64,000 nucleotides of DNA, taken from assembly GCA_009774625.1 (NCBI GenBank), contig VSOB01000001.1:1-64000 (forward strand), in the 5' to 3' direction. The stretch comes from Lachnospiraceae bacterium. Its GTDB lineage: Bacteria; Bacillota; Clostridia; Lachnospirales; Lachnospiraceae. Positions 16,008-24,897 of this stretch are shown piece by piece (position 1 is the stretch's first letter; each line of letters starts with the position of its first letter). The notes below the pieces were generated by a model that was not told where the DNA came from, ran no database searches, and worked only from the letters and a program-made list of their open reading frames with translations. The position numbers and the translations under genes were made by a program.

Positions 16008-17834
16008 TTATTCCACAGTAACGGATTTGGCCAGATTTCTCGGCTTATCCACATCACACCCCTTGCCCACCGCCACATAATAGCCGAACAACTGCAGCGG
16101 GATAATGGCCAGGGAATTGGTAAAAAACGGATTGGTTTCCGGGATATAAACAGTATAATCGGATACCTTTTCGATCTCCCGGTTTCCTTCATTGGTTACC
16201 GCCAACAGAAAAGCACCTCTGGCCTTCACTTCCACCATGTTGCTGATGGTTTTCTGATACAGGGCCGGCTGGGTGGAAACCGCCGCCACTAAAGTGCCTT
16301 CCTCAATCAGGGAAATGGTTCCGTGCTTCAGTTCTCCGGCAGCATAGGCCTCCGAATGAATATAAGAGATTTCCTTTAATTTCAGAGAGCCTTCCAGAGA
16401 AATGGCATAGTCGATCCCTCTGCCAATAAAAAACACATCTCTTGCCCCTATGTAACGATTGGCAAAGTGCTGTATTTTTTCTTTGTTATTTAAAAGCATC
16501 TCGATCTGATCCGGCAGCCGCTTCAGATCCCGCAGCAATGACCGGTAAGTACTACCGTCTATCGCCTGCTTTACCGATGCGAATTTCACAGCCAGAAGAT
16601 ACAGCGCCACAAGCTGGGCACTGTAGGCTTTGGTGGTTGCTACAGCGATTTCCGGCCCGGCCCATGTATACATTACATGGTCGGCCTCTCTGGCAATGGA
16701 GCTGCCTACCACATTGACGATGCCCAGTACCTGAAAGCCTCTCTGCTTTGCCTCTCTGACTGCCGCCAGCGTATCTGCCGTTTCACCGGACTGGCTGATG
16801 GCTATGACCATCCCGCCTTCCTCCAGAATCGGGTTCCTGTAGCGGAATTCCGAAGCCAGATCCACTTCCACCGGGATCCTTGCCAGTCCTTCCAGCACAT
16901 ATTTGCCTGTCACCCCTGCATGGTACGCAGAGCCGCAGGCAACAATATGAATCTTTTTGATCGTCTGTATCTCCCCGTCGTCAAGGCCCAGCTCTTCGAT
17001 TTCGATCTGGTCCTTTTTAATCCGGGGCGCCAGGGTATCGGCCACTGTACCCGGCTGTTCATACATTTCCTTTAACATAAAATGCTCATAGCCGGCTTTT
17101 TCCGCCGCATTGGCATCCCATTCAATGGTGGTGGGTTCCTTTTCGATCTCCTCCTCGTCTATCGTGTAGAAATGCATATGATCTGCCCTCAGACGCACGA
17201 TCTCCAGTTCATCCACAAAGTAAACCGATCTGGTATAGCGGAGGATGGCCGGCACGTCGGAAGCGATAAAACAGCCGTCCTTACTCTGTCCCACGATCAG
17301 CGGACTGCCTTTTCTGGCAGCAAAGATCTCACCCGGATGGTCTGCAAACATAATCCCCAGCGCATAGGAACCTTCAATCCGATGGAGCACTTTCAGAATC
17401 GTTTCCAACGGATTTCCATTGTTATAGTAATCCAGCATCTGCGCCACCACCTCTGTATCCGTTTCCGATACAAAAGTATAGCCCTTTTTCGTCAGTTTAT
17501 TGCGCAGGGCTATGTAATTTTCAATAATGCCATTGTGTACCACGGTGATGGTCCGGCTTTGATTAAAGTGAGGATGGGAATTGACATCGTTGGGCACTCC
17601 GTGGGTAGCCCATCTTGTATGTCCGATTCCTGCCGTTCCCGGCATGGTTTCGCCCCCGTGGGTCAGCTCTTCCAATACTTTCAGCCGTCCCACCGCTTTG
17701 GTGATGTTTACATTTGTCCCGTCAAACACCGCCATGCCGGCAGAATCATAGCCCCTGTACTCCAGCCTGGAAAGTCCGTCCAGAATCACAGGCGCCGCCT
17801 GCTTGCTTCCAATATATCCTACGATACCGCACAT
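16008..17834 (-). CDS. glmS: Glutamine-fructose-6-phosphate aminotransferase (isomerising)
   Basis: GlmS makes glucosamine-6-phosphate, the first step to UDP-GlcNAc for peptidoglycan and glycans. The 608-residue protein begins MCGIVGYIG, with the Cys that becomes the N-terminal nucleophile; ATG 17834 is therefore the right start even though the frame is open 7 codons further. The glutaminase domain has GIGHTRWATHG. Two SIS domains follow (VACGSAYHAG, AISQSGETADT), and the C-terminus is NLAKSVTVE. It lies only 21 bases after a GT2 gene, so there is no room for a glmS ribozyme; it is probably read through from the polysaccharide cluster. Confidence 0.97.
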   Translation of the reverse strand: MCGIVGYIGSKQAAPVILDGLSRLEYRGYDSAGMAVFDGTNVNITKAVGRLKVLEELTHGGETMPGTAGIGHTRWATHGVPNDVNSHPHFNQSRTITVVHNGIIENYIALRNKLTKKGYTFVSETDTEVVAQMLDYYNNGNPLETILKVLHRIEGSYALGIMFADHPGEIFAARKGSPLIVGQSKDGCFIASDVPAILRYTRSVYFVDELEIVRLRADHMHFYTIDEEEIEKEPTTIEWDANAAEKAGYEHFMLKEMYEQPGTVADTLAPRIKKDQIEIEELGLDDGEIQTIKKIHIVACGSAYHAGVTGKYVLEGLARIPVEVDLASEFRYRNPILEEGGMVIAISQSGETADTLAAVREAKQRGFQVLGIVNVVGSSIAREADHVMYTWAGPEIAVATTKAYSAQLVALYLLAVKFASVKQAIDGSTYRSLLRDLKRLPDQIEMLLNNKEKIQHFANRYIGARDVFFIGRGIDYAISLEGSLKLKEISYIHSEAYAAGELKHGTISLIEEGTLVAAVSTQPALYQKTISNMVEVKARGAFLLAVTNEGNREIEKVSDYTVYIPETNPFFTNSLAIIPLQLFGYYVAVGKGCDVDKPRNLAKSVTVE

Positions 17835-17855
17835 ATTATCCTGCCTTTCTGACAA

Positions 17856-18785
17856 CTATTGCCAATACTTCCGATTCATGCTGCAGCGTTTCACAAAAGA
17901 CTTCGGAAGCCAGGTATGGAGTTTCCCCAGCCGGTAGCCAAGAAATTTCCAGCCGCTTCCCCAGAGCATGGGAAGGATCAGTCTGCCGTTTCCCGTCTCT
18001 TTCAGATACCCTGTCATCTGCCGGATCATTTTGACGCCTTCCGTTTCGGATCTGATTCCTTTAAACACCTCCGGATGATCCGCCTGAGACACACCCAGAT
18101 CAAAGTTCCTGTGAAAATTCTCCAGCCAGGAATAATTGTGGGAATGCAGCACCTGGGCCTGGGCCGCATAGGCGATTTTCCTGCCGGATTTTATCACACC
18201 TGCCGCATAAATCATATCTTCGTTAAAAATCGTATGCCGGATAAAGCCCCCCAATTCGTCAAAAACCCCCCTGTCATACGCAGCGCAGGCATTGGAACAG
18301 AAAAAAGTCTTGATCCCCAGTTCTTCCATATCTTCCTGGCCTTTCAGACAGGAAGTTTCCGGATAATTAAAGCCCTTGATAAAACATTCCACCGGACTGC
18401 AGCCCGGTTTGGGAAGCTGTCTGGCATAGCTGACCGCAGCCTCTCCCGACAGCAGAGGTTCCAGCAGCTTTTCCAGCAAAAGCGCATCCTCAGGTATCGC
18501 ATCCTGTGTCATACATACAAAGTAAGGGGTATTTGACTTCTTTACACCCTGGTTTCTGGTATTCCCATGATCAAACTCTCTGCTGGAAAGATGATGTACC
18601 TCCACATTGGGATACTTTCTGATCCGTTTCCTGCCATATTTGAGCCGTTCAAAATATTTTTCTTCCGTATTCATCACGATAATTTTATTCGGCCTTACCG
18701 TCTGGTTTTCCAGCGCCTCCAGCAAATCTGCAAATTCCTGCTGCGGTTTAAAGGTCGGAATAATAATATCTATCTTTTCTTCCAT
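17856..18785 (-). CDS. GT2 family glycosyltransferase, rhamnosyltransferase-like
   Basis: This 309-residue GT-A enzyme starts with KIDIIIPTFKPQ and carries SSREFDHGNTRNQG, a block typical of rhamnosyltransferases that use dTDP-rhamnose, followed by MTQDAIPED as the DXD-like region. The acceptor part includes GFIRHTIFNEDMIYAA. The ATG at 18785 is chosen; a GTG three codons upstream is possible and neither has a strong ribosome binding site. It forms a two-gene unit with glmS, after the LCP gene and its terminator. Sugar specificity is inferred from the family and the rfb genes upstream. Confidence 0.85.
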   Translation of the reverse strand: MEEKIDIIIPTFKPQQEFADLLEALENQTVRPNKIIVMNTEEKYFERLKYGRKRIRKYPNVEVHHLSSREFDHGNTRNQGVKKSNTPYFVCMTQDAIPEDALLLEKLLEPLLSGEAAVSYARQLPKPGCSPVECFIKGFNYPETSCLKGQEDMEELGIKTFFCSNACAAYDRGVFDELGGFIRHTIFNEDMIYAAGVIKSGRKIAYAAQAQVLHSHNYSWLENFHRNFDLGVSQADHPEVFKGIRSETEGVKMIRQMTGYLKETGNGRLILPMLWGSGWKFLGYRLGKLHTWLPKSFVKRCSMNRKYWQ

Positions 18786-18806
18786 ACTTCCCACTTTCTG
18801 TAAAAG

Positions 18807-18835
18807 GCATAAAAGGGGCCAAAATCCGGCCCCTT
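18807..18835 (-). terminator. Terminator after the LCP gene
   Basis: On the minus strand AAGGGGCC/GGCCCCTT (arms 18828-18835 and 18813-18820) is followed by TTATGCC. The stem is strong but the T-run is short, so some read-through into the GT2-glmS pair is likely. Confidence 0.65.
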
Positions 18836-18851
18836 CCGTGCAATTTCCTTT

Positions 18852-20318
18852 TTATTCTGATGCTGCCACTTCATCATCATTTTCCTTTTGCGTAAACTCA
18901 TCCGTTACCGTATTGGCATATTTTCCGGTGTCGTTGGCCACCTTTTTACTGAATTCCTCTACCTCAGAAGATATCTGATAATTTTCCTCATTAAACAGGA
19001 ATTTATGCAGTTCCACCACATTCACTGCCAAATCCTGGGGAATCACACAGCTTCCCTTACTTCCCACGGTACCGGTGGTACGGTACTGTTCAAAAGGAAA
19101 TCCGTCGTTGGCTACGATCCTGTATTTTCCCAGATCCTTCATCACGTCCAGTATTTCACTGATGTCCAGGGATGTGGAGATATTTCCCATCATTCCGTTG
19201 GCAATGTCGTTTAACTCCGATACATCAGCTGTTTTGGCTTTTTCCGCAATGGCTGTGATCACGTCACGCTGGCGCTGTGCACGCTGGAAATCGTTTCCGA
19301 TGTAACGGATACGGCAGTATGCGGTCGCCTGCAGGCCGTTCAATACCTGCAGCCCCGGCTCCTTCACTGCTGTGTAATCTTTTCCTTCGGTTGCTACAAA
19401 CGTAACACCGCCGTCAGGAGAAGTACCCACCATACTGATCTGATAATTGTTCAGATGCTTGATTTCCGCCTGTGTCACATTGATCTCCACGCCGCCCAGC
19501 GCATCTATCACCTCAATCAGGCCGTCAAATCCCACTGTAATATAATCGGTGATATTCATATCCAGATTCTTATTCAGCATGGTAATTGCCTGTTCCGGGC
19601 CGCCTTTTGCATAAGCGGCGTTGCATTTATTATAACTGTCGTTTCCCAGATTCAGATAGGTATCACGGAATACGGACACCAGTTTTACCTCGCCTGTATC
19701 CTGGTTGATGGAAGCAATGATAATGGTATCACTTCTGGTGCCTTTTCCCAGAGAACCTTCCCTGGAGTCCACGCCAAACAGGGCAATGTTCCGGTACCCT
19801 TTCATGACTTCATTGGTTTCTACGTTCTCGTTCATTTCCATCACGACTTTTTCTTCGTCGATTTTGATACGTTCCACCTTTTCTGTTTTCAGAACCGTAT
19901 AAAGGAAACCAAGCATCACTACCAGAATCAGAATTTCCACACCAAACAGGAGCGCCCTTCTGCGCCGCTTTGCCGCCTTTTTCTTTTTGGAAGATGGTTT
20001 CCTCCCTGCCGGTCTTTTGATCTCGTCATAGTCTCTCGCATTCCCTGCGCTTCTTTTTCTGCCTGTACCGGCGGAGCTTCTTTGGCTCCTTCCCCTGGCG
20101 GCGTTTCTGGCATCCCCTTCACTTCTTGCACGTCCGGAAGATGCGGCGCTGCGGGAACTTCCTGCGCTGCGGCTGCTGCGGGAATCTCCGGCGCCCCTCA
20201 CGCCTCGGGAACTTCCCATACTGCCGGAACCTCTTGTATTTCCCGTGCTCCTGGCGCCGGTTGTATTCTTTACACCGCTCTTTCCATGCTTCCCATTCCC
20301 TGCATTTCTTGTTGACAT
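18852..20318 (-). CDS. LytR-CpsA-Psr (LCP) family glycopolymer ligase
   Basis: LCP proteins move lipid-linked polysaccharide onto peptidoglycan. This 488-residue protein has an unusual N-terminal cytoplasmic tail of about 120 residues made of Ser/Gly/Arg/Ala repeats, ending in a Lys/Arg cluster. One membrane segment (LLFGVEILILVVMLGFL) follows, then the extracellular LCP domain. Catalytic-region motifs are ALFGVDSREG, TRSDTIIIASIN and SVFRDTYL. The domain runs on to ELNDIANG, and the C-terminal tail is acidic. GGGAG precedes the ATG. It sits at the end of the polysaccharide cluster, which fits a role in attaching the product to the wall. Confidence 0.93.
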   Translation of the reverse strand: MSTRNAGNGKHGKSGVKNTTGARSTGNTRGSGSMGSSRGVRGAGDSRSSRSAGSSRSAASSGRARSEGDARNAARGRSQRSSAGTGRKRSAGNARDYDEIKRPAGRKPSSKKKKAAKRRRRALLFGVEILILVVMLGFLYTVLKTEKVERIKIDEEKVVMEMNENVETNEVMKGYRNIALFGVDSREGSLGKGTRSDTIIIASINQDTGEVKLVSVFRDTYLNLGNDSYNKCNAAYAKGGPEQAITMLNKNLDMNITDYITVGFDGLIEVIDALGGVEINVTQAEIKHLNNYQISMVGTSPDGGVTFVATEGKDYTAVKEPGLQVLNGLQATAYCRIRYIGNDFQRAQRQRDVITAIAEKAKTADVSELNDIANGMMGNISTSLDISEILDVMKDLGKYRIVANDGFPFEQYRTTGTVGSKGSCVIPQDLAVNVVELHKFLFNEENYQISSEVEEFSKKVANDTGKYANTVTDEFTQKENDDEVAASE

Positions 20319-20351
20319 CTTATCTTTTCTCCCTTGTCATTTGCATGTACG

Positions 20352-21761
20352 CTAATATGCATTTTTATTAATAAATCCTTTGAAGATCGTCAGAAACAGG
20401 ATTTTGATGTCCAGTCCCATCGTCCAGTTTTCTATATAGAATATATCGTAATCTATTCGCTTACGGATCGAAGTATCCCCTCTGTAACCGTTGATCTGTG
20501 CCCAGCCGGTAAGCCCCGGCCTGACCTGATGCTTAATCATATATCTGGGGATCTCCTCCCGGAACTTTTCCACGAAAAGGGGACGTTCCGGCCTGGGTCC
20601 CACCAGACTCATATCTCCCCGCAGAATGTTATAAAACTGGGGGAACTCATCCAGACTGGTCCTGCGCAGGAATTTCCCGATTTTGGTCACACGCGGATCG
20701 TCTTTCACAGTCCATGCTTTCTTTTCCGAAGATTCTTTCTGAATCTCCATCGTCCTGAATTTGTACATCTGAAACGGCTTGTTGTGCAGCCCGATCCGTT
20801 CCTGCTTGAAAATGATCGGTCCCGGACTGGACAGCTTTACCGCAATCGCAGTCACCAGCATAATAGGCGAAACCAGTACCAGTCCCGCCGCCGAACCTGC
20901 AATATCCACAAGCCGCTTGGAAATCCAGTTCAGTGTATTGGTCAGCGGCACATAACGGATGTTGATCACCGGCAGTCCCATCAGATCCTCCGTATACGGT
21001 CTGCTGGGAATCAGACTGTTATAGTCCGGTATGAATTTAGTATGCACACCTGACTTCTCACATAAATCGACAATTTCTTCCAGTCTGCCGTAATCCTGCA
21101 GTGCAAGGGTGATGGCAATTTCATCCAGCTTGTTTTCCGGCAGAATATACGTCAGATTGTCTATGGAACCCAGTACTTTAACCCCCTTGTACAGAGTCCC
21201 TCTCGGTATCCTGTCATCCAGGATTCCCCGGACCACATACCCCCACTGGGGATTGGCATTGATCCGCGTTACATATTCTTCCGCCGCCCTGGAATATCCT
21301 ACCAGAAGAATATATTTCAGATTATATCCCTTCCTGCGGAAATACTGAAGGGCATTCCTGAGTATCTGCCTGCTCAGTGTGGACAGTACAATATTGACCC
21401 CGTAAAAGATCAGGATCATAGTACGGGAAAAATCAGGCTGATTCACCACATACAAAACAACCAGAAACAAAAGGACACCGGCTGTATTGGCCTTTAATAT
21501 GCCATACACCTCATACTTTCTCCGGGCAGTCCTTTTGGATGTATACATGTTAAAAAAATAATAAAGTATAATATATCCGGGGACAATAAAATAAAGGGCG
21601 TAAAAGTAAGTTTCCATTTCAAGAACACCTACGCCCTGCTTTTTTGTCACAAACACGCTTTCAAATCTCAGATACCACGCCAGCATATAGGAGCATGTCA
21701 CGATAACAGCGTCGATCAGCAAATGCAATCTGTTAAAATATTTCTGATTATCCTTGATCAT
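20352..21761 (-). CDS. Polyprenyl-phosphate sugar-1-phosphate transferase (WcaJ/WbaP type)
   Basis: The enzyme starts glycan assembly by moving a sugar phosphate onto undecaprenyl phosphate in the membrane. The 469-residue protein has four N-terminal membrane segments. A nucleotide-binding-like central domain (YILLVGYSRAAEEY) follows. The C-terminal catalytic domain has SSPGPIIFKQERIG, YKFRTM, LRRTSLDEFPQF, SLVGPRPERP and RPGLTGWAQINGYRG. ATG 21761 is chosen because the residues before it are low-quality and Cys-rich; the GGGAGA site is 12 bases away, slightly far. The sugar may be glucose or galactose; this cannot be told by eye. Confidence 0.93.
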   Translation of the reverse strand: MIKDNQKYFNRLHLLIDAVIVTCSYMLAWYLRFESVFVTKKQGVGVLEMETYFYALYFIVPGYIILYYFFNMYTSKRTARRKYEVYGILKANTAGVLLFLVVLYVVNQPDFSRTMILIFYGVNIVLSTLSRQILRNALQYFRRKGYNLKYILLVGYSRAAEEYVTRINANPQWGYVVRGILDDRIPRGTLYKGVKVLGSIDNLTYILPENKLDEIAITLALQDYGRLEEIVDLCEKSGVHTKFIPDYNSLIPSRPYTEDLMGLPVINIRYVPLTNTLNWISKRLVDIAGSAAGLVLVSPIMLVTAIAVKLSSPGPIIFKQERIGLHNKPFQMYKFRTMEIQKESSEKKAWTVKDDPRVTKIGKFLRRTSLDEFPQFYNILRGDMSLVGPRPERPLFVEKFREEIPRYMIKHQVRPGLTGWAQINGYRGDTSIRKRIDYDIFYIENWTMGLDIKILFLTIFKGFINKNAY

Positions 21762-21831
21762 AACGGCATCGGTTCTCCCATCCCCATAACATATTACAAT
21801 ATTATTACAAAAAGTACAACTTAAATTTTTC

Positions 21832-22836
21832 TTAACAGAAAAACAGACGCAGCAGCAGATTGTATAAAAGTTCACCTTCTATCCGCAAATATACGGGCAG
21901 CGCCTTACGCCCTACCGATACCACGGATGCCTTTTTCCTTTTTCTCTCCTGCAGTCCCATCCGCAGCCCCTTTCGCAGCCCTTCCAGATACAGACATCCA
22001 TAACCTTTTTTCAGAAAAAAAAGATATTTCAGAATATAACCGGCAAGCAGGAACGGCAGATTCAATAAAAGCTGAGGCAGAGGCATATGTTTCAGCGGCA
22101 GATACACACTGTTTCTGGAAGAAAGCCGGACTTTGAACGCATTGTACCGGGAGCCGGAAGAGCCGCTTCCCGCATGGCGCACCACTGCCCCCGGTTCAAA
22201 CCGGTTCACATACCCCTGCAGCTTTGCCCGGTATCCGATGTCGATATCCTCCAGATACGCAAAAAATGCTTCGTCAAACAATCCCAGCTCCCGCAGCGCC
22301 TTTGTCCGGTAAATGGCAGCGCCGCCGCAGGCGGCAAAAACATTGCAGGGCCTCTCATACCGCTCCCGCGCTTTTCCCTTTCCTCTGGCAAAAGCCCAGC
22401 CCAGAACACAGTAATAATCTCCCGCATCATCAATTACCTGCGGATCGGACATCGTCACCATTCTGGCGCCTGCGGAAAAATAGTTTTCTTTTTCGCTGAC
22501 CGCTTTGGTCAACCGGCTCACAAAATGCTTTTCCACAACTGTGTCATTGTTCAGAAGAATCACATATGCCGTCTGTGCTTTCTGTATACCGGCATTGACC
22601 GCAGCGGAAAACCCCCGGTTTTCCGGGAAACAGAAAAGATCCACCGACGGATATTCCCGGCGGACAAAGTCCCGGCTCTCATCTGTGGAACCGTTGTCCA
22701 CAACAATCACCGGAAACGGTCTTTCCTCACAGGCCAGCAATGAATCCAGACAATCTTTCAGATAACGCATACCGTTCAGATTCGGTATGATTACTGTAGT
22801 GTCAGGCCCCGGTCTTTTATTTTTCTCTTTCTCCAT
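21832..22836 (-). CDS. GT2 family glycosyltransferase, WbbL/rhamnosyltransferase-like
   Basis: This 334-residue enzyme shows a complete GT-A domain: TTVIIPNLNGMRYLKDCL, VVDNGSTDES, the DXD region ILLNNDTVVEKHF, and FFAYLEDIDIGYRAK. The C-terminal 100 residues are basic with a hydrophobic stretch (LLLNLPFLLAGYILKYLFF), which suggests membrane association. The layout matches rhamnosyltransferases of the WbbL type. The start is ATG at 22836; a GTG directly before it is also possible. It lies 25 bases downstream of another GT2 gene and 70 bases upstream of the sugar transferase. Confidence 0.85.
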   Translation of the reverse strand: MEKEKNKRPGPDTTVIIPNLNGMRYLKDCLDSLLACEERPFPVIVVDNGSTDESRDFVRREYPSVDLFCFPENRGFSAAVNAGIQKAQTAYVILLNNDTVVEKHFVSRLTKAVSEKENYFSAGARMVTMSDPQVIDDAGDYYCVLGWAFARGKGKARERYERPCNVFAACGGAAIYRTKALRELGLFDEAFFAYLEDIDIGYRAKLQGYVNRFEPGAVVRHAGSGSSGSRYNAFKVRLSSRNSVYLPLKHMPLPQLLLNLPFLLAGYILKYLFFLKKGYGCLYLEGLRKGLRMGLQERKRKKASVVSVGRKALPVYLRIEGELLYNLLLRLFFC

Positions 22837-22861
22837 CACTGCCGCCCCTGCTTTCTTCTTC

Positions 22862-24148
22862 CTACCTCTGTTCCCATAACGGGTCCCAGAGAATCAGATA
22901 TCCCTGGGCGGCCGCTTCCTGGCCAAACCGGAGACTGGCCGCTTCCATCCCAGGCTCCTCCTTCCGGACACGTTCCGATAGAGCCAAAAGCTCCGGACGC
23001 ACTCTGCAGCAGCGCAGATCCACGGCAGCCGCATCCTGCTGCAGAATGGCCCGGTGCATATATCCGCTGAAATACCGGAACAGTCCCCAGTATAATATCT
23101 GTCCGTCCTCTCCGTAAGCGCCGCCTGCGATCCGCCCCCGGCGGATGATCCGGCCGCCTACAGCCGCCAGCTCCGGACGCTGACGGAATATATCTCCCTC
23201 ATATTCCACCCGGAAAAATCCCAGATGTCTGGTATGAGTTACCCTGACCTGCCAGCCCTGCTGACGGCAAAAATCCTCCACCGCCGCTTTTCCTGCCTCA
23301 TAAGCATACATCTTGCTCTCCGGATTTTCCGATGTAGACCCTGTATGGCACCGCCAATGATACAGAATATGAGGGATGTGCACGATCTCTTCCCGCTGCA
23401 GCCGGCCCACGGCCCGCAGCACCAGATCATGGTCCTGTGCCCCGTCATATTCCCGCCGCAGACGAAGTGAGCGCATCAGCCGGGCCTCCATCACCAGAAA
23501 ATGGCAGATATAATTGTTGCTCATCAGCAGATCCAGATTGAATCCGCCTTTAAAATGCGGCTCGTAAAAGCTGGTCATGGTATCATCGCATTTATCCTCA
23601 TCGGAATAAAGCAGACCCGGCGCCCTGCCCGTTTCCGCCCTGCCCTTTGCAATCGCTTCCATCATACGGTACAATGCATCCTTTTCCAATACATCGTCAT
23701 GATCCAGCAAGCCGATATAACTGCCTTTTGCTTCCTCCAGCGCTGCATTGGTATTCTCTGAGATTCCGTTATTCCCGGCCAGTTTCAGATAACGGATCCG
23801 GCTGTCATTATAGTATTTCAGTTCTTCCCACAGTTTATCCGAAGGGCTGGCATCCGCGATGATCAATTCAAATCCCCCATAAGTCTGTGTCAGCACAGAG
23901 TCGATCATCTCATGAAAATGCTGCAGCTTCGTCTCATAAGCCGGCACGAGAATACTAAAGCATTCCGGCGCTTCCCATATGGTGTTCCTCTGAGCCGCCA
24001 GCTCCTCTTCCGTTATGATCCTCTTTTCATAACGCACGTTTTGATCCAGCATCCGCTCCAATGCGGCATAAAAAGTCGGAACAACGCCATTTTTTCTACA
24101 ATACCGGTATGCTTTTTTCAGATTGGATCGATTTACCGTTTTGGCCAT
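22862..24148 (-). CDS. GT2 family glycosyltransferase
   Basis: This 428-residue protein has a helical N-terminus of about 60 residues and then a GT-A domain: FSILVPAYETKLQHFHEMI, IIADASPSD, the DXD-type GLLDHDDVLEKDAL, and YSDEDKCDD. The next part, GAQDHDLVLRAVGRL, is the usual acceptor-side block. N-terminal parts are similar to those of the 666-residue GT at 27953-29953 (both have LVPxYxT and LDHDD). ATG 24148 has GGAG 6 bases upstream; an ATG four codons earlier lacks a spaced site. A hairpin just upstream separates it from DUF4956. Donor and acceptor are not known. Confidence 0.83.
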   Translation of the reverse strand: MAKTVNRSNLKKAYRYCRKNGVVPTFYAALERMLDQNVRYEKRIITEEELAAQRNTIWEAPECFSILVPAYETKLQHFHEMIDSVLTQTYGGFELIIADASPSDKLWEELKYYNDSRIRYLKLAGNNGISENTNAALEEAKGSYIGLLDHDDVLEKDALYRMMEAIAKGRAETGRAPGLLYSDEDKCDDTMTSFYEPHFKGGFNLDLLMSNNYICHFLVMEARLMRSLRLRREYDGAQDHDLVLRAVGRLQREEIVHIPHILYHWRCHTGSTSENPESKMYAYEAGKAAVEDFCRQQGWQVRVTHTRHLGFFRVEYEGDIFRQRPELAAVGGRIIRRGRIAGGAYGEDGQILYWGLFRYFSGYMHRAILQQDAAAVDLRCCRVRPELLALSERVRKEEPGMEAASLRFGQEAAAQGYLILWDPLWEQR

Positions 24149-24164
24149 TTCCAGCTCCATTCCG

Positions 24165-24201
24165 CAAACAAATTGGATTCTGCAGACGCAGAATCCAATT
24201 T
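24165..24201 (-). terminator. Strong hairpin between DUF4956 and GT2 genes
   Basis: A perfect 14-bp inverted repeat (24170-24183 and 24188-24201) with a 4-base loop lies 22 bases past the DUF4956 stop. On the minus strand only GTTTGCGG follows, a poor T-run. It may be a partial terminator or an mRNA-stabilising stem inside the operon. Confidence 0.55.
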
Positions 24202-24222
24202 CATCCTTGATCTCTTATTAAA

Positions 24223-24897
24223 TCAGAAATTAACTTCTCCATCATGTTCCATCAATGCCACACCGCTTACCCCTTCCAGCGCCTGCAGCTTCTGTAGCAT
24301 CTGGGAAGGCTCTTTGGCTCTGCACTCAATTACGAAATCCACGCCTGTCACTGAGGCATTTCTGGATTTCACCGAAGGCTTTTTGCTGCCTGCCTTTACG
24401 ATATCCATGATCTCCGTTTCCTGGTCAAGGGAGTTACAGTTTACAACAAGAATCCCGCCTGCATAGCCCACCGGCGTCAGTTCCAGCACAAACAGCCCGA
24501 TCGTGACGATCAGAGAAGAAATCACCGCAATCTCAAAAATGCCGGCTCCGCAGATAATTCCCACACTGATAGACCAGAACAGAAACACCAGATCTTTAGG
24601 ATCCTTTACGGCTGTCCTGAAACGTACAATGGAAAGAGCGCCCACCATACCCAGAGAAATCGCCAGGTTGGACTGCATCGCCAAAATGATGCTGGCCGTA
24701 ATCACCGAAATGGCCGCCAGAGATACATTGAACGTCTTATTATAGAATGTCTTTCTGGTGGAAAGATAATACACCGCAAAAATATATAATGCCAGAATCA
24801 CAGTAATTCCCAGTGTGACGCATACGGTCGTTGTGGTTATGCTGCTGCCTGTAAAGCTCTGCAATACAGATTTTTTAATTATGTCTCTGAAACTCAT
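24223..24897 (-). CDS. DUF4956 family membrane protein
   Basis: This 224-residue protein has about four membrane segments in its first 140 residues. The family block SNLAISLGMVGALSIVRFRT is followed by DPKDLVFLFWSISVGIICG, and a soluble C-terminal domain of about 75 residues ends the protein. DUF4956 has no proven activity, but it is commonly encoded next to VTC-domain proteins, as here, where its ATG overlaps the stop of the VTC gene by 4 bases (ATGA). AGGAGG precedes the start. The pair is expected to act together at the membrane. Confidence 0.88.
   Translation of the reverse strand: MSFRDIIKKSVLQSFTGSSITTTTVCVTLGITVILALYIFAVYYLSTRKTFYNKTFNVSLAAISVITASIILAMQSNLAISLGMVGALSIVRFRTAVKDPKDLVFLFWSISVGIICGAGIFEIAVISSLIVTIGLFVLELTPVGYAGGILVVNCNSLDQETEIMDIVKAGSKKPSVKSRNASVTGVDFVIECRAKEPSQMLQKLQALEGVSGVALMEHDGEVNF

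Noticed and set aside
17835..17855. glmS ribozyme upstream of glmS
   Set aside because: Only 21 bases separate glmS from the preceding gene, far too short, and the conserved core was not seen.
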